A DNA stretch of 64,000 bases, from the NCBI RefSeq assembly GCF_003544875.1, contig NZ_CP032093.1, forward strand, positions 372,001 through 436,000, given 5' to 3'. A model generated the notes under the pieces. The model saw nothing but the letters and a program-made list of their open reading frames with translations, was not told where the DNA came from and searched no databases. The position numbers and the translations under genes are program-made. This DNA is from Vibrio alfacsensis (GTDB lineage: Bacteria; Pseudomonadota; Gammaproteobacteria; Enterobacterales; Vibrionaceae). Shown here in pieces: positions 30,239-41,466 of this stretch (position 1 is the stretch's first letter; each line of letters starts with the position of its first letter).

Positions 30239-31060
30239 ATGGAACGAATTGGCATCATTCAAATGACATCCGGTCCGGATATCGATGAGAATCTGGACTT
30301 TATCGCTCAGCAGTGCGAACTGGCAGCTAAACAAGGCGTTAAGCTGGTTGTGACGCCAGAAAACGCCACGCAGTTTGCCAATCGTAACGCGTATCACGAG
30401 AACGCGGAAAGATTGGGTGACGGTCCAATTCAGCAACGTTTGTCTGGTATTGCAAAACAAAACCAGCTGACTCTGGTATTGGGCAGTATGCCGATCCGTA
30501 CAGAACAAGGCGTCACAACGACAACATTAGTATTCTCACCGCAAGGCGAATGCATTGCTCATTACGATAAACTGCATATGTTTGATGTGGATGTCGCCGA
30601 TGGGCATGGCAGCTATCGAGAGTCCGATACGTTTAAGGCTGGCAACCAAATCGTGACGGCAGAGACCAATATTGGTACGGTAGGCTTAAGTATTTGCTAT
30701 GACGTGCGCTTTCCTGAGCTATTTAAAGCGCTACGCTTAGCAGGTGCCCAAATTATTGTTGTGCCAGCCGCTTTTACTGCGGTGACAGGTAAAGCGCATT
30801 GGGAAGTCTTGTTAAGAGCGCGTGCCATTGAAACTCAGTGTTGGGTTCTTGCATGCGGGCAAACGGGGACCCATCCATGTGGTCGCCAAACGTGGGGACA
30901 CTCCATGGTGATTGACCCTTGGGGCTGTATTCATCAACAACTCGATGATCAAGTAGGATTGCTGGTGGCTGAGATAGATTTGTCACACAGCCAGCAAGTA
31001 AGGCAGAATATGCCGCTGACTCAACACAGTCGCTTTCAAAATGCATTGAAACGGAAATAA
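30239..31060 (+). CDS. carbon-nitrogen hydrolase, Nit type (probable deaminated-glutathione amidase)
   Basis: 273 aa nitrilase-superfamily enzyme. The Glu-Lys-Cys triad is complete: Glu41 (TPENA), Lys111 ([11 protein letters not shown]), Cys153 ([12 protein letters not shown]). The sequence [20 protein letters not shown] is typical of the Nit1/Nit2 group that repairs deaminated glutathione. Lies between yhdP and tldD in the same direction, as in other Vibrio. Confidence 0.85.
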   Translation: MERIGIIQMTSGPDIDENLDFIAQQCELAAKQGVKLVVTPENATQFANRNAYHENAERLGDGPIQQRLSGIAKQNQLTLVLGSMPIRTEQGVTTTTLVFSPQGECIAHYDKLHMFDVDVADGHGSYRESDTFKAGNQIVTAETNIGTVGLSICYDVRFPELFKALRLAGAQIIVVPAAFTAVTGKAHWEVLLRARAIETQCWVLACGQTGTHPCGRQTWGHSMVIDPWGCIHQQLDDQVGLLVAEIDLSHSQQVRQNMPLTQHSRFQNALKRK

Positions 31061-31071
31061 AAGAGCTAACT

Positions 31072-32517
31072 ATGAGCATAAACCAAATAGAACAGGCACT
31101 CCTTGCCCCAAACGGTCTGACAGAGCAAGACATCGCTGACACACTAGCGAGCATTGCGACGCGCCAGATCGATTACGCGGACATTTACTTTCAGTCCAGC
31201 TGGCATGAGTCTCTGGTTCTAGAAGACAGCATCATTAAAGATGGCTCTTTCAACATTGATTGTGGTGTTGGTGTTCGTGCCGTCACTGGCGAGAAAACCG
31301 GTTTCGCTTACTCAGACCAAATTCAATTAGATGGTTTGAAGCAAAGTGCGATTGCGGCGCGTGGTATTGCGCAGCAAGGTCAAAATGGCAAAGTGCATGC
31401 ATTCAAACGTTCTGACAACCAAGCTTACTACGATGCAGTCAACCCTCTAGCAAGCTGGGAAAAGCAACAAAAAACCGAACTGTTAATGTCGCTTGATGCG
31501 TACATCCGTACTAAAGAGCCAATGATCAAAGAAGTCTCCATTAGTATCAGCGGTGTGCATGAGCAAATGCTTGTAGCGGCAACAGACGGCACTTACGCGG
31601 GAGACACTCGTCCTCTTGTTCGTTTGTCAATCAGTGTGTTAGCTGAAAAAGGCGATCGTCGAGAGCGTGGCAGTGCTGGTGGCGGTGGCCGTTTTGGTTA
31701 TGACTTCTTCTTGTCTGAAAGCAATGGTGTAAAGCAGGCGTTCTATTTCGCTGATGAAGCGATTCGCATGGCGCTGGTTAACTTAGAAGCAGAAGCCGCT
31801 CCTGCGGGTATGATGCCTGTTGTACTCGGTTCAGGTTGGCCTGGCGTATTGTTACATGAAGCCGTAGGCCACGGTTTGGAAGGTGACTTCAACCGTAAAG
31901 AGTCTTCCGTGTTCTCTGGCAAAATGGGTGAGCAAGTAACGTCACCGCTTTGTACTATTGTGGATGATGGCACGCTGAAAGATCTGCGCGGTTCATTGAA
32001 CGTGGACGATGAAGGTGTCAATGGTCAATACAATACGCTTATCGAAAATGGTGTGTTAAAAGGCTACATGCAAGACAAGCTAAACGCACGTCTAATGGGT
32101 GTGAACCCAACAGGTAACGGTCGCCGTGAGTCTTACGCACATTTACCAATGCCACGTATGACTAATACATACATGCTGCCGGGTGAGCACTCACCAGAAG
32201 AGATCATCTCTACAGTTAAGAAAGGTCTGTACGCACCAAACTTTGGTGGCGGTCAGGTGGACATTACTTCTGGTAAGTTCGTGTTCTCTGCATCGGAAGC
32301 ATACTTGATTGAAGATGGTAAAATTACTCGCCCAGTGAAAGGTGCAACGCTTATCGGTTCGGGTATCGAAGCGATGCAGCAAGTATCGATGGTGGGTAAC
32401 GACCTAAGCATCGACAGAGGTGTTGGCGTGTGTGGTAAAGCGGGCCAAAGTGTACCAGTTGGCGTTGGTCAGCCAACATTGAAACTTGATTCCATTACCG
32501 TTGGTGGTACTGAGTAA
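31072..32517 (+). CDS. tldD: metalloprotease TldD
   Basis: 481 aa zinc protease subunit that works with PmbA/TldE (here 40015-41358) to degrade unfolded peptides and mature some modified peptides. The HEAVGH zinc motif is at residues 262-267, within [14 protein letters not shown]; conserved [13 protein letters not shown] and [14 protein letters not shown] follow. Normal length. A bidirectional terminator follows. Confidence 0.97.
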   Translation: MSINQIEQALLAPNGLTEQDIADTLASIATRQIDYADIYFQSSWHESLVLEDSIIKDGSFNIDCGVGVRAVTGEKTGFAYSDQIQLDGLKQSAIAARGIAQQGQNGKVHAFKRSDNQAYYDAVNPLASWEKQQKTELLMSLDAYIRTKEPMIKEVSISISGVHEQMLVAATDGTYAGDTRPLVRLSISVLAEKGDRRERGSAGGGGRFGYDFFLSESNGVKQAFYFADEAIRMALVNLEAEAAPAGMMPVVLGSGWPGVLLHEAVGHGLEGDFNRKESSVFSGKMGEQVTSPLCTIVDDGTLKDLRGSLNVDDEGVNGQYNTLIENGVLKGYMQDKLNARLMGVNPTGNGRRESYAHLPMPRMTNTYMLPGEHSPEEIISTVKKGLYAPNFGGGQVDITSGKFVFSASEAYLIEDGKITRPVKGATLIGSGIEAMQQVSMVGNDLSIDRGVGVCGKAGQSVPVGVGQPTLKLDSITVGGTE

Positions 32518-32536
32518 GTCATCTTCACTCCAAATT

Positions 32537-32570
32537 AAAAAGAGCGCTCATTGAGCGCTCTTTTGGTTTT
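32537..32570. terminator. bidirectional terminator between tldD and the PhoH gene
   Basis: AAAAGAGCGCTCA pairs with TGAGCGCTCTTTT, with T-rich sequence on both strands, between convergent genes. Confidence 0.85.
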
Positions 32571-32608
32571 AGATGACTAGTCTCAGGCAAAGAACTTTAG
32601 ATGACTAG
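32568..32608. repeat. two 13-base direct repeats
   Basis: TTTAGATGACTAG occurs at 32568-32580 and 32596-32608, a 28-base period, between the terminator and the PhoH gene stop. Likely a small local duplication. Confidence 0.7.
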
Positions 32609-32616
32609 ATAGGTCA

Positions 32617-33993
32617 CTACAAATTCTCTTCGGCAAACTCTGCCAATCGGCTGCGCACCACGCCATTTAGGTGAATATTGGCGCTGCCTTCAAAGTTTTT
32701 GAAACGCTCGACCATATAAGTCAAACCAGACGTCACGGGTGTGAGGTAATGAGAGTCTATTTGAGCTAAGTTACCTGAACACACAATCTTCGTGCCTTCC
32801 CCACAGCGGGTGATGATGGTCTTGATTTGTGAAGCGGTTAAGTTCTGGCATTCATCGAGCAACACAAACGCATTTTGAATAGAGCGACCACGCATAAAGT
32901 TAATCGACTTAAACTGAATGTTGGCTTTGTCACAGATATATTTCATTGAGCCCTCAGTGCAGTGGTCGTGCTTGTGCAACGCTTCTAAAGTATCAGTGAC
33001 AGCGGCCAGCCATGGCATCATCTTTTCTTCTTCAGAGCCTGGTAAAAAGCCAATCGACTCACCAATGTCTGGTGTGTTTCGCGTTACTATGATCTTGTCA
33101 AACATGCCTTTTTCAATGGTTTGTTCCAATGCGGCCGCCATGGCCAGTAGTGTTTTACCACTGCCTGCTGCACCAGTCAGAATCACCAAATCAATATCTG
33201 GGTCGAGTAAGGCATCCATCGCCATGCCTTGATAGATATTCTTAGGGGTAATGTCCCAAGCTCGACGGTGCATCATGCGTTCACGGCTGAGGTCGAGCAA
33301 TGTCACTTTGTCATCAACAATGGTTTCTACTCGGCCAACAAAATCGCTGTCTTCATCAATGATGTATTGGTTAATAAACGTTGGATCAAACGGCTCTTTG
33401 TTGAGTTTGTGGAATGTTTTTCCTCCTAGAGCATAGCTTTCAACATCATCGACGTGACTCCAAAAGTCCCCCTCACGTTGCTGGAAGCCTTTTGTGAGGT
33501 ACTGGATATCATCAATGAGCTGGTCGGTGCGATAGTCTTCGACAAAACGAACACCAGCCCCTTTGGCTCGAAGGCGCATATTAATGTCTTTCGTCACGAG
33601 CACGACTTCACGAGGTGCTCGTTTGTTTTGCAGATAAAGCACTGCATTGAGTATGCGGTTGTCACCGGCTTTGTCGGCGAAAGCTTTGACGGTTTCCTGC
33701 AATTCAAAATCCGCCAAAATAGAAATCGTGCCTTGGCTTGGGCTGTCTTTAGATACGGGAATGCCCTCTGAAATTTCATCGGGTGTCGCGTCTTTGAATA
33801 AATCTTCCATAGCGCGAATCGCAACGCGTGCATCTCGCGCGACGTCGCGCTTACTGTCTTTAATTCGGTCGAGTTCTTCTAGCACGGTCATAGGAATGAC
33901 GACATCGTGCTCTTGAAAAGAAAAAATGGCGAAAGGTTCATGGAGGAGGATGTTGGTATCGAGTACAAATAGTTTCCGATCGGTATCGCCCAT
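32617..33993 (-). CDS. PIN-PhoH fusion ATPase (PhoH2/YlaK type)
   Basis: 458 aa. Residues 1-150 are a PIN nuclease domain (KLFVLDTNILLHEP, acidic residues Asp12, Glu39-40, Asp111, Asp136). Residues 240-458 are a PhoH helicase-like ATPase: Walker A GAAGSGKT (274-281), DECQNLT as Walker B, and a conserved GDNTQ-like SGNLAQID. PhoH2 proteins are proposed sequence-specific RNA helicase/ribonucleases; the role in Vibrio is unknown. Single gene, convergent with tldD. Confidence 0.9.
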   Translation of the reverse strand: MGDTDRKLFVLDTNILLHEPFAIFSFQEHDVVIPMTVLEELDRIKDSKRDVARDARVAIRAMEDLFKDATPDEISEGIPVSKDSPSQGTISILADFELQETVKAFADKAGDNRILNAVLYLQNKRAPREVVLVTKDINMRLRAKGAGVRFVEDYRTDQLIDDIQYLTKGFQQREGDFWSHVDDVESYALGGKTFHKLNKEPFDPTFINQYIIDEDSDFVGRVETIVDDKVTLLDLSRERMMHRRAWDITPKNIYQGMAMDALLDPDIDLVILTGAAGSGKTLLAMAAALEQTIEKGMFDKIIVTRNTPDIGESIGFLPGSEEEKMMPWLAAVTDTLEALHKHDHCTEGSMKYICDKANIQFKSINFMRGRSIQNAFVLLDECQNLTASQIKTIITRCGEGTKIVCSGNLAQIDSHYLTPVTSGLTYMVERFKNFEGSANIHLNGVVRSRLAEFAEENL

Positions 33994-34540
33994 AGCGTCT
34001 CCTTGCCGCAGTGCGGCTTTGCTTAAAGAAAACTAGGAATACAGCGCTGTCCTAGCTTTATTTACTTGCAATAGAGGTCGTCCGGCAATGTCGGTTAGTG
34101 CGCAACCGAGTAGCAAGACAACTTACTGCAAACCCGTGTTGATCCTAATCGTGTACCAATATGCCTACATATACACATATGTCATGTAAGCATCCTTATT
34201 AGAAGTATACGTAATATTTGCTTGTTGCAACTCAATAATTGTCATGAGTTTTTTACAATTTGATTGCATTCGTAATTCAGGAAAAAAAGTTGGTACGCTT
34301 GTTCGTTTAGGCGTGACCTGTATCACAGCTTCAAGTAAGATTACCGACCTTTTCTGTGCTTCTGATGAGCCTGAATTATCATGCGAGGCTGGCGATTGTT
34401 TGCTCAGCTTGGTGTGGCGTAAAGAGTAGAATGGAGGTAGCAGAAGTTGCAATCAGATCTACACTATTATCCATGCCTAACGAGCATAAGTAGGCCAACA
34501 GAAACACTCACCAAGAAACAAATAACGAGGTAGTCAATTC
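33994..34540. other. intergenic region, PhoH gene / rapA (547 bases)
   Basis: Divergent region that must hold both promoters. I see a small palindrome ACATAT-ACAC-ATATGT at 34167-34182 and no convincing gene; the 61-codon frame at 34244-34429 has no ribosome site or recognisable product. No clear -35/-10 pair stands out. Confidence 0.5.
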
Positions 34541-37450
34541 ATGACATTTGCTTTGGGTCAGCGCTGGATTAGCGATACGGAAGGCGATTTAGGTTTAGGT
34601 ACCGTAGTAGCAATGGATGCTCGTACTGTGACATTGATGTTTGCAGCATCAGAGGAAAACCGAGTTTACGCACGTAACGATGCGCCAGTTACCCGAGTAA
34701 CGTTCAACGTCGGTGATGTCATCGATTGCCAAGAAGGTTGGTCATTAAAAGTTGAAGAAGTACTAGAAGATGAGGGTTTATACACCTACTTCGGTACTCG
34801 TGAAGACACTCAGGAAACCGCAGTCGTACTGCGTGAAATATTCCTTAGTAACCAGATCCGTTTTAATAAACCGCAAGACAAATTGTACGCGGGTCAGATT
34901 GATCGCATGGACAACTTTGTATTGCGCTACCGTGCACTGAAAAACCAGTTTGAACAGCATAAGAGCCCAATGCGTGGCTTGTGCGGTATGCGTGCAGGTT
35001 TGATCCCACATCAGTTATATATCGCACACGAAGTTGGCCGCCGACATGCACCACGCGTACTGTTAGCAGACGAAGTAGGTCTTGGTAAAACTATCGAAGC
35101 GGGCATGATCATTCACCAGCAAGTGCTGGCTGGCCGAGCTGAGCGTATTCTTATCGTAGTGCCTGAGACATTACAACACCAGTGGTTAGTTGAAATGATG
35201 CGTCGTTTCAACCTGCACTTCTCTATCTTTGATGAAGAGCGTTGTATTGAAGCATTCGCAGATGCAGAAAATCCCTTTGATACTCAGCAATATGTGCTGT
35301 GTTCTCTTGATTTCCTACGTAAGAGCCGTAAGCGCTTTGAGCAGGCATTAGAGGGTGAATGGGATCTGTTGGTTGTCGACGAAGCGCATCACCTAGAGTG
35401 GAGCCAAGACAAACCGAGTCGTGAATATCAGGTGGTCGAGGGCTTAGCGGAGCGTACAGCTGGTGTGCTACTGCTAACTGCAACACCAGAACAACTTGGT
35501 CGTGAGAGCCACTTTGCTCGTTTGCGCCTACTTGATCCTGACCGTTTCTACGATTATGAAGCGTTTGTTGAAGAAGAAGAGCAATACGCACCTGTTGCGG
35601 ATGCAATTACGTCATTATTCTCAGGCCATAAACTGGCCGATGACGCTAAAAACCAGATCACAGAACTTCTCTCTGAACAGGACGTTGAACCGCTATTTCG
35701 TATTATCGAAAGTGACAGTGATGAAGAAGCAAAAGCGGCAGCGCGTCAGGAGTTGATTGACAATCTAATGGATCGTCACGGTACTGGGCGTGTATTGTTC
35801 CGTAATACACGTGCTGCTGTTAAAGGCTTCCCTGTTCGTAATGTGCATTTGATGCCAATGGATATTCCGCCGCAATACACCACATCCATGCGTGTTGCGG
35901 GCATGATTGGCGGTAAGATGTCGCCTGAAGCGCGTGCAATGAAGAACTTGTACCCAGAGGAAATCTTCCAAGAGTTTGAAGGTGATGATTCAAGCTGGTG
36001 GCAATTTGACTCTCGCGTTAACTGGCTACTTGAAAAAGTAAAAGAAAAACGCAGTGACAAAGTTCTGGTCATCGCCTCTCGCGCAAGTACTGCGTTGCAA
36101 CTAGAGCAAGCTTTACGTGAGCGTGAGGGTATCCGCGCAACGGTATTCCACGAGGGAATGTCGATTCTGGAGCGTGATAAAGCCGCAGCTTATTTTGCTC
36201 AGGAAGAGGGTGGTGCACAGGTTCTTATCTGTAGCGAAATCGGCTCTGAAGGTCGTAACTTCCAGTTTGCTAATCAGCTTGTGATGTTCGATCTGCCATT
36301 CAACCCTGATTTGCTAGAGCAGCGTATTGGTCGTCTTGATCGTATTGGTCAGAAACGCGATATCGATATTCATGTTCCATACCTAAAAGGCACTTCACAA
36401 TCGATTCTGGCTCGTTGGTTTGATGAGGGTTTGAATGCGTTTGCAGAAACCTGTCCAACAGGTCGCGCGGTTTATGACAAGTATTCAGATGCTCTCATTG
36501 AGATGCTTGCTTCAGGCGATACAGCAAATCTTGATGAAGTGATTGAGGAATCGGCTAAGTTAAATAAAGCGCTGAAATCTCAGTTAGAGCAAGGCCGCGA
36601 CCGCTTATTAGAAATGCACTCGAATGGCGGTGAAAAAGCGCAGCAAATCGTTGAGAAAATCGCATCAACAGACGGCGATACTAACCTAGTGACGTTTGCG
36701 CTGTCTCTGTTTGATACCATTGGTCTGAACCAAGACGATAAAGGTGAAAATGCCTTGGTTGTGACACCATCTGAACACATGATGGTGCCGAGCTACCCAG
36801 GTCTTCCATACGAGGGCGCAACCATTACGTTTGATCGTGATACCGCGTTGTCTCGTGAAGACATGCACTTCATTAGTTGGGAACACCCAATGATTCAAGG
36901 TGGTATTGATCTGCTGATGAGCGAAGGTGTGGGTACCTCTGCGGTTTCTCTGCTGAAGAACAAAGCGCTACCAGTGGGTACTATTCTACTTGAATTGATC
37001 TACGCGGTGGATGCACAGGCACCAAAACGCAGTGGTATTGCGCGTTTTCTACCAAAAACACCGATTCGCTTAATGATGGATGGCCGAGGTAATGATCTCT
37101 CTGCTCAAGTAGAGTTTGAGAGCTTTAACCGCCAACTGAGCCCAGTAAATCGTCACCTTGCGAGCAAGCTAGTGACTTCTGTTCAGAAAGAGGTTCATCG
37201 TTTAATAGAAGCCGGTGATACATTGGTTGAACCACAGGTTGAAGCGGTTCGTAAGCAAGCTCATCAAGAGATGCAGCAAAGCTTGAATTCAGAACTTGAA
37301 CGTTTACAAGCACTAAAAGCGGTAAATCCGAATATTCGTGACGAAGAGATTGATGCGATTGAAGCACAAATTAAAGAGTTGACGGGTTATATTAACCAAG
37401 CTCAAGTTCAACTCGATTCGCTACGTTTGATCGTGGTAAGTCACAACTAA
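34541..37450 (+). CDS. rapA: RNA polymerase recycling ATPase RapA (HepA)
   Basis: 969 aa Swi2/Snf2 ATPase that binds RNA polymerase and releases it from post-termination complexes. N-terminal Tudor-like domains ([20 protein letters not shown]), Walker A DEVGLGKT (about 177-184), DEAH box [10 protein letters not shown] (about 277-286), [11 protein letters not shown], and the C-terminal helicase half ending with [11 protein letters not shown]. Normal length. ATG 34541. Next to rluA, as in E. coli. Confidence 0.98.
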   Translation: MTFALGQRWISDTEGDLGLGTVVAMDARTVTLMFAASEENRVYARNDAPVTRVTFNVGDVIDCQEGWSLKVEEVLEDEGLYTYFGTREDTQETAVVLREIFLSNQIRFNKPQDKLYAGQIDRMDNFVLRYRALKNQFEQHKSPMRGLCGMRAGLIPHQLYIAHEVGRRHAPRVLLADEVGLGKTIEAGMIIHQQVLAGRAERILIVVPETLQHQWLVEMMRRFNLHFSIFDEERCIEAFADAENPFDTQQYVLCSLDFLRKSRKRFEQALEGEWDLLVVDEAHHLEWSQDKPSREYQVVEGLAERTAGVLLLTATPEQLGRESHFARLRLLDPDRFYDYEAFVEEEEQYAPVADAITSLFSGHKLADDAKNQITELLSEQDVEPLFRIIESDSDEEAKAAARQELIDNLMDRHGTGRVLFRNTRAAVKGFPVRNVHLMPMDIPPQYTTSMRVAGMIGGKMSPEARAMKNLYPEEIFQEFEGDDSSWWQFDSRVNWLLEKVKEKRSDKVLVIASRASTALQLEQALREREGIRATVFHEGMSILERDKAAAYFAQEEGGAQVLICSEIGSEGRNFQFANQLVMFDLPFNPDLLEQRIGRLDRIGQKRDIDIHVPYLKGTSQSILARWFDEGLNAFAETCPTGRAVYDKYSDALIEMLASGDTANLDEVIEESAKLNKALKSQLEQGRDRLLEMHSNGGEKAQQIVEKIASTDGDTNLVTFALSLFDTIGLNQDDKGENALVVTPSEHMMVPSYPGLPYEGATITFDRDTALSREDMHFISWEHPMIQGGIDLLMSEGVGTSAVSLLKNKALPVGTILLELIYAVDAQAPKRSGIARFLPKTPIRLMMDGRGNDLSAQVEFESFNRQLSPVNRHLASKLVTSVQKEVHRLIEAGDTLVEPQVEAVRKQAHQEMQQSLNSELERLQALKAVNPNIRDEEIDAIEAQIKELTGYINQAQVQLDSLRLIVVSHN

Positions 37451-37476
37451 TTGGTTTTATCTAGAAAACGATAATC

Positions 37477-37507
37477 AAAACGGCTCCTTTACGGGAGTCG
37501 TTTTAGT
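37477..37507 (+). terminator. terminator after rapA
   Basis: AAAACGGCTCC / GGGAGTCGTTTT stem with a 5-base loop and short T run, before rluA. Confidence 0.7.
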
Positions 37508-37552
37508 ATTAAAATACCCCTCCTTTTCTTTCTATATTTTGAGAGCACACAG

Positions 37553-38305
37553 ATGGCAATGCTTGAGTACAACCCTCCGACAGATCCTTGGACCGATATT
37601 GTGTTTGAGGATGATCATATCTTGGCTGTGAACAAGCCATCAGGTTTGCTGTCTGTTCCTGGGCGCCTTGCTGAGCATCACGATAGTATGTGGAGTCGTC
37701 TACAAGAAGAATACCCAGAGATCCAGGTGGTACACCGTTTGGATATGTCGACGTCGGGTTTGATGGTGCTAGCGAAAAATAAGCGTGCTGAAAGTGCCTT
37801 GAAGAAACAGTTCCAATATCGTCTGACGCATAAGATCTACTATGCGCGAGTATGGGGGCATATAGAGCCGCAAGAGGGGGAGATCGATCTGCCCCTGATC
37901 TGTGATTGGCCGAATCGCCCACTGCAGAAAGTGTGTTTTGAAGATGGCAAGCCATCCAAGACGTTATTTCAGGTCGCTAAGCGAGAAGAGCATCAAGATG
38001 GCTCTAAGACCACAATCGTACGTCTGTTACCTATTACAGGACGTTCCCATCAATTGCGTGTACACATGCAAGCTCTAGGGCACCCAATTGTGGGAGATGA
38101 GTTTTACGCGACTGAAGATGCGAAAGCATTCTCGGCTCGATTGGAGCTGCACGCAGCAGAGCTGAGTTTTTACCACCCTAAGAGTCAATGGCTACGCAGT
38201 ATTTTTGTACCTTGTGATTTCTATCCGGAAGCGAAAGAGATGATCTTTGACTATTTCGACCCTGAGCGTAAATTACCAGACTATAAAACACTGCCTCATT
38301 CATAA
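37553..38305 (+). CDS. rluA: pseudouridine synthase RluA (23S U746 / tRNA U32)
   Basis: 250 aa. Catalytic motif HRLDMSTSGLMV with Asp64; also the family signature ITGRSHQLRVHMQALGHPIV. No S4 domain, as in dual-specificity RluA. Adjacent to rapA in the same direction as in enterobacteria, which supports RluA over RluC/RluD. Confidence 0.93.
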   Translation: MAMLEYNPPTDPWTDIVFEDDHILAVNKPSGLLSVPGRLAEHHDSMWSRLQEEYPEIQVVHRLDMSTSGLMVLAKNKRAESALKKQFQYRLTHKIYYARVWGHIEPQEGEIDLPLICDWPNRPLQKVCFEDGKPSKTLFQVAKREEHQDGSKTTIVRLLPITGRSHQLRVHMQALGHPIVGDEFYATEDAKAFSARLELHAAELSFYHPKSQWLRSIFVPCDFYPEAKEMIFDYFDPERKLPDYKTLPHS

Positions 38306-38340
38306 CATTTCCATTAGGCAGTGAATAAAAAGGAGCCGTT

Positions 38341-39303
38341 ATGTCACTGCCTAAAGTGGTCTTTCTTGACCGCGCAACCATCCCCGAGCATATCCAGTTA
38401 CCTCGTCTCAATTTCGCTCATCATTGGGTTGAGTATGATTTAACCTCTGCAGACCAAGTTGTGGAACGTTTGGCTGAGGCCGATATTGTCATCAGCAACA
38501 AAGTTGTCCTCGACCAAATGGTGTTGGCTCAATTGCCTAACTTAAAAATGATTGCAGTCGCAGCAACGGGTTTCAATAACGTCGACATCAATTATTGCGC
38601 CCAGAATAATATTGCAGTGGCAAACGTTCGTGGCTATGCCACCCGTTCTGTACCTGAGCATGTTATTGCCATGCTATTTGCACTGCGTCGTAATTTATTT
38701 GGCTATCACCAAGATATTGCGGCTGGGGAATGGCAAAGAAATAAACAGTTCTGCTTTTTTACTCATCCAATAGGTGATATTGCTGGTAGTACGTTAGGTG
38801 TGATTGGAAGCGGAGCGTTAGGGCAAGCAACCGCACATTTAGCCAAAGCGGTGGGCATGAATGTACTGTTTTCCGAACGGAAAGGCGTAAGTGAATGTCG
38901 AGAGGGTTACATTCCCTTTGAAGATTTGCTCAAGCGTTGTGATGCCATTTCTTTGCACTGTCCGTTAAATGAACATACGCACAATTTAATTGGTGAAGTG
39001 GAACTGAAGTTGATGAAGCCAACTTCCATCTTGATCAATACAGGGCGTGGTGGCTTGGTCGATGAGCAAGCATTAGTGGATGCACTAAGGCGAGGAGAAA
39101 TCTCGGCTGCAGGTATTGATGTTTTTACGCAGGAACCAGCAGATAGCAATAATCCTTTGGTGGCGAATATGGATTTACCCAATTTGTTGCTTACCCCTCA
39201 TGTGGCCTGGGGAAGCGATTCTTCTCTTCAGCGTTTAGCTGACATATTAATTGAAAACATCAATGCATTTCAGTGTGGTGAGAGCATCAATAGACTCTCC
39301 TGA
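38341..39303 (+). CDS. D-2-hydroxyacid dehydrogenase (glycerate dehydrogenase-like)
   Basis: 320 aa NAD(P)-dependent dehydrogenase. Rossmann motif GVIGSGALGQATAHLAKAVG, catalytic Arg in NTGRGGLVDEQAL, Glu in IDVFTQEPA, and His in LLTPHVAWGS. Closest in feel to HprA (hydroxypyruvate/glyoxylate reduction), but substrate cannot be read from sequence. Good AAGGAG ribosome site. Confidence 0.88.
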   Translation: MSLPKVVFLDRATIPEHIQLPRLNFAHHWVEYDLTSADQVVERLAEADIVISNKVVLDQMVLAQLPNLKMIAVAATGFNNVDINYCAQNNIAVANVRGYATRSVPEHVIAMLFALRRNLFGYHQDIAAGEWQRNKQFCFFTHPIGDIAGSTLGVIGSGALGQATAHLAKAVGMNVLFSERKGVSECREGYIPFEDLLKRCDAISLHCPLNEHTHNLIGEVELKLMKPTSILINTGRGGLVDEQALVDALRRGEISAAGIDVFTQEPADSNNPLVANMDLPNLLLTPHVAWGSDSSLQRLADILIENINAFQCGESINRLS

Positions 39304-39312
39304 CAGCGCGAC

Positions 39313-39345
39313 AAAAAAGCAGATCATGAGATCTGCTTTGTATTT
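39313..39345. terminator. bidirectional terminator, dehydrogenase / darP
   Basis: AAAGCAGATC / GATCTGCTTT with ATGA loop, A run on the left and T-rich on the right, between convergent genes. Confidence 0.8.
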
Positions 39346-39377
39346 GATACTTCTTGCCGTGTTTAAAGGTAAGCGAA

Positions 39378-39905
39378 TTATTGCTCTTCTTCGTTCAGCG
39401 CTTTTAGAATTTGGAAAATCTCACGGTAAGACTTCGCAGGCTTGCCCGCTTGCTTTTCTTTCGCAGCTTGACGAGCAAGCTGACGAAGGCGTTGACGATC
39501 GGCGGTTGGGTAAAGCTCCATCACGTCATCAATGGCTTTATCACCGTCCTCAACGACACGATCACGCAGTACTTCCAGTTTGTGAAGTACGGCGGTTGCT
39601 TGCGAGTGCTTGTTACGAACTTTGTCCAGTGCCGCTTGAATTGGCTCTGGATCTTCATAGCGCATTAACTTACCGATACGTTGCAGTTGACGACGACGCG
39701 CTTCGTTTTTAAAGCGCTGTGCATCCGCAACGGCTTCTCTTAGGTCTTCGCTCAATGGAAACTTTTCTAAAGTCGATGGTTTAAGACCTACGAGCTCTTC
39801 ACCAAGCTTTTGCAGCTCTTCCATGTCGCGTTTCATCTCGGATTTACTTACCCAGATGATCTCTTCTTCTGGTTCCCATGGCGCTTTTTGATTCTTACGT
39901 GCCAT
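39378..39905 (-). CDS. darP: ribosome maturation protein DarP (YjgA)
   Basis: 175 aa cytoplasmic protein that binds late 50S precursors in E. coli. Start [20 protein letters not shown] at 39905, typical of the family; the open frame goes 100 codons farther upstream over the divergent pmbA gene, which is spurious. Very charged ([20 protein letters not shown] near the end). Divergent from pmbA, the same pair as in E. coli. Confidence 0.93.
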   Translation of the reverse strand: MARKNQKAPWEPEEEIIWVSKSEMKRDMEELQKLGEELVGLKPSTLEKFPLSEDLREAVADAQRFKNEARRRQLQRIGKLMRYEDPEPIQAALDKVRNKHSQATAVLHKLEVLRDRVVEDGDKAIDDVMELYPTADRQRLRQLARQAAKEKQAGKPAKSYREIFQILKALNEEEQ

Positions 39906-40014
39906 TTCAGTTGCCTGTGTTCTGATTAATATTATGACTATTTTAACAAGAATCGTGGGAGAAAGCGAAATTCTTGTTATTCTATTGTACATCGAATACA
40001 TGATGTGAAAGACA

Positions 40015-41358
40015 ATGGATATTAAACAGCAGGTTACCGAGCAACGAATCGAGCTAGAACAAGCCGTTGCAAGAGCATTAGAGATTGCTGGAGCAAAATC
40101 TGATGCGGCTGAAGTCGCAATTACCAAGAGCACTGGTTTGAGTGTTTCCACTCGTATGGGCGAGGTGGAAAACGTTGAGTTCAACAGTGATGGTGCACTT
40201 GGTATCACCGTTTACCGTGGGCAACGTAAAGGCAGTGCTTCCACATCAGACTTGAGCGAAGCCGCAATTAAGCAAACAGTTTTAGCGGCATTAGACATTG
40301 CTCAATACACATCAGAAGACCCATTTGCGGGCCCTGCACCTAAAGAGTTCATGGTCAAAGAAATTCCAGACCTAGATCTTTTCCATCCTGATGCACCTAA
40401 CCCTGACTATGCAGCAGAAGTTGCTATTGCTGCTGAGAAAGAAGCATTAAGTTACAGTGATGCCATTAAGCAAAGCGATGGTGCGAGCTATGACAGCCAT
40501 TATGGTGTGAAAGTTTATGGTAATAGTCACGGTTTATTAGCAAGTTATGCTTCAAGCCGCCATAGTACCAGTTGTTGTGTTATTGGTGTTGGTAAGAATG
40601 GCGAAATGGAGCGCGATTACAGCTATACCGTTGCCCGCCATCGTGATGACTTGTGGACTCCTGAGATGGTTGGTCGTCAAGCCGCAGAAAAAACCATTAG
40701 CCGATTAGATGCTCAAAAACTTAAGACGGGCAAGTATCCTATTATGTTTGCCGCTGACGTTGCGACGGGCTTGATTGGTCACCTTGTGATGGCAATCAGT
40801 GGTGGTAACTTATACCGTAAATCGTCTTTCTTGTTGGATCACCTTGGCAAGCAAGTGTTGCCTGAATGGTTTAATATTTCTGAGCGCCCGCATGTTTTAC
40901 GTGGCTTGGCTTCCAGCCCATTTGATAGTGAAGGCGTTTATACACAAGACCGTGAAATCATCACAGATGGTGTTTTGGCGACTTACTTGCTAACTAGCTA
41001 CGCTGCACGCAAGATGAAGATGGAGCCAACGGGTCACGCTGGTGGTATTCATAACTGGTATGTGACATCTACGGGTCAAAACTTTGAGCAAATGCTGAAA
41101 GAGCTGGGCACTGGTCTACTGGTAACAGAAACCATGGGTCAAGGCGTGAACGTTGTGACGGGCGACTACTCTCGTGGCGCTGCAGGTTTCTGGGTTGAGA
41201 ATGGCGTAATCCAGTACCCAGTTTCGGAAATCACGATCGCTGGTAACCTAAAAGAAATGTTCACAAAAATTGTGGCTGTCGGCAGTGATGTGGAGACCCG
41301 CTCACAAATCCAGACGGGTTCTATCTTGCTTGATACGATGAAAGTCGCAGGCGAATAG
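40015..41358 (+). CDS. pmbA: metalloprotease subunit PmbA (TldE)
   Basis: 447 aa partner of TldD. Family motifs: [20 protein letters not shown] near the N-terminus and [20 protein letters not shown] near the C-terminus; it lacks the HExxxH site, as expected for TldE. Divergent from darP with 109 bases between them. Confidence 0.97.
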   Translation: MDIKQQVTEQRIELEQAVARALEIAGAKSDAAEVAITKSTGLSVSTRMGEVENVEFNSDGALGITVYRGQRKGSASTSDLSEAAIKQTVLAALDIAQYTSEDPFAGPAPKEFMVKEIPDLDLFHPDAPNPDYAAEVAIAAEKEALSYSDAIKQSDGASYDSHYGVKVYGNSHGLLASYASSRHSTSCCVIGVGKNGEMERDYSYTVARHRDDLWTPEMVGRQAAEKTISRLDAQKLKTGKYPIMFAADVATGLIGHLVMAISGGNLYRKSSFLLDHLGKQVLPEWFNISERPHVLRGLASSPFDSEGVYTQDREIITDGVLATYLLTSYAARKMKMEPTGHAGGIHNWYVTSTGQNFEQMLKELGTGLLVTETMGQGVNVVTGDYSRGAAGFWVENGVIQYPVSEITIAGNLKEMFTKIVAVGSDVETRSQIQTGSILLDTMKVAGE

Positions 41359-41387
41359 TTTCACTAAAAGTGAGTGATAGAGGATTC

Positions 41388-41422
41388 AAAAAGCCTGATG
41401 TGTTTATCATCAGGCTTTTTTA
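41388..41422. terminator. bidirectional terminator, pmbA / mgtE
   Basis: AAAAAGCCTGATG / CATCAGGCTTTTT with a 7-base loop between convergent genes. Confidence 0.88.
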
Positions 41423-41466
41423 TGGCTTGCGATCCGTCCTAAATAAGCTTGTAAGGCTTATGCGTC

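Noticed and set aside
34244-34429. 61-codon plus-strand frame in the PhoH/rapA gap
   Set aside because: No ribosome site and no recognisable domain; overlaps probable promoter sequence.
39906-40208. 100-codon N-terminal extension of darP
   Set aside because: Overlaps pmbA on the other strand; the family starts at MARKNQKAP.
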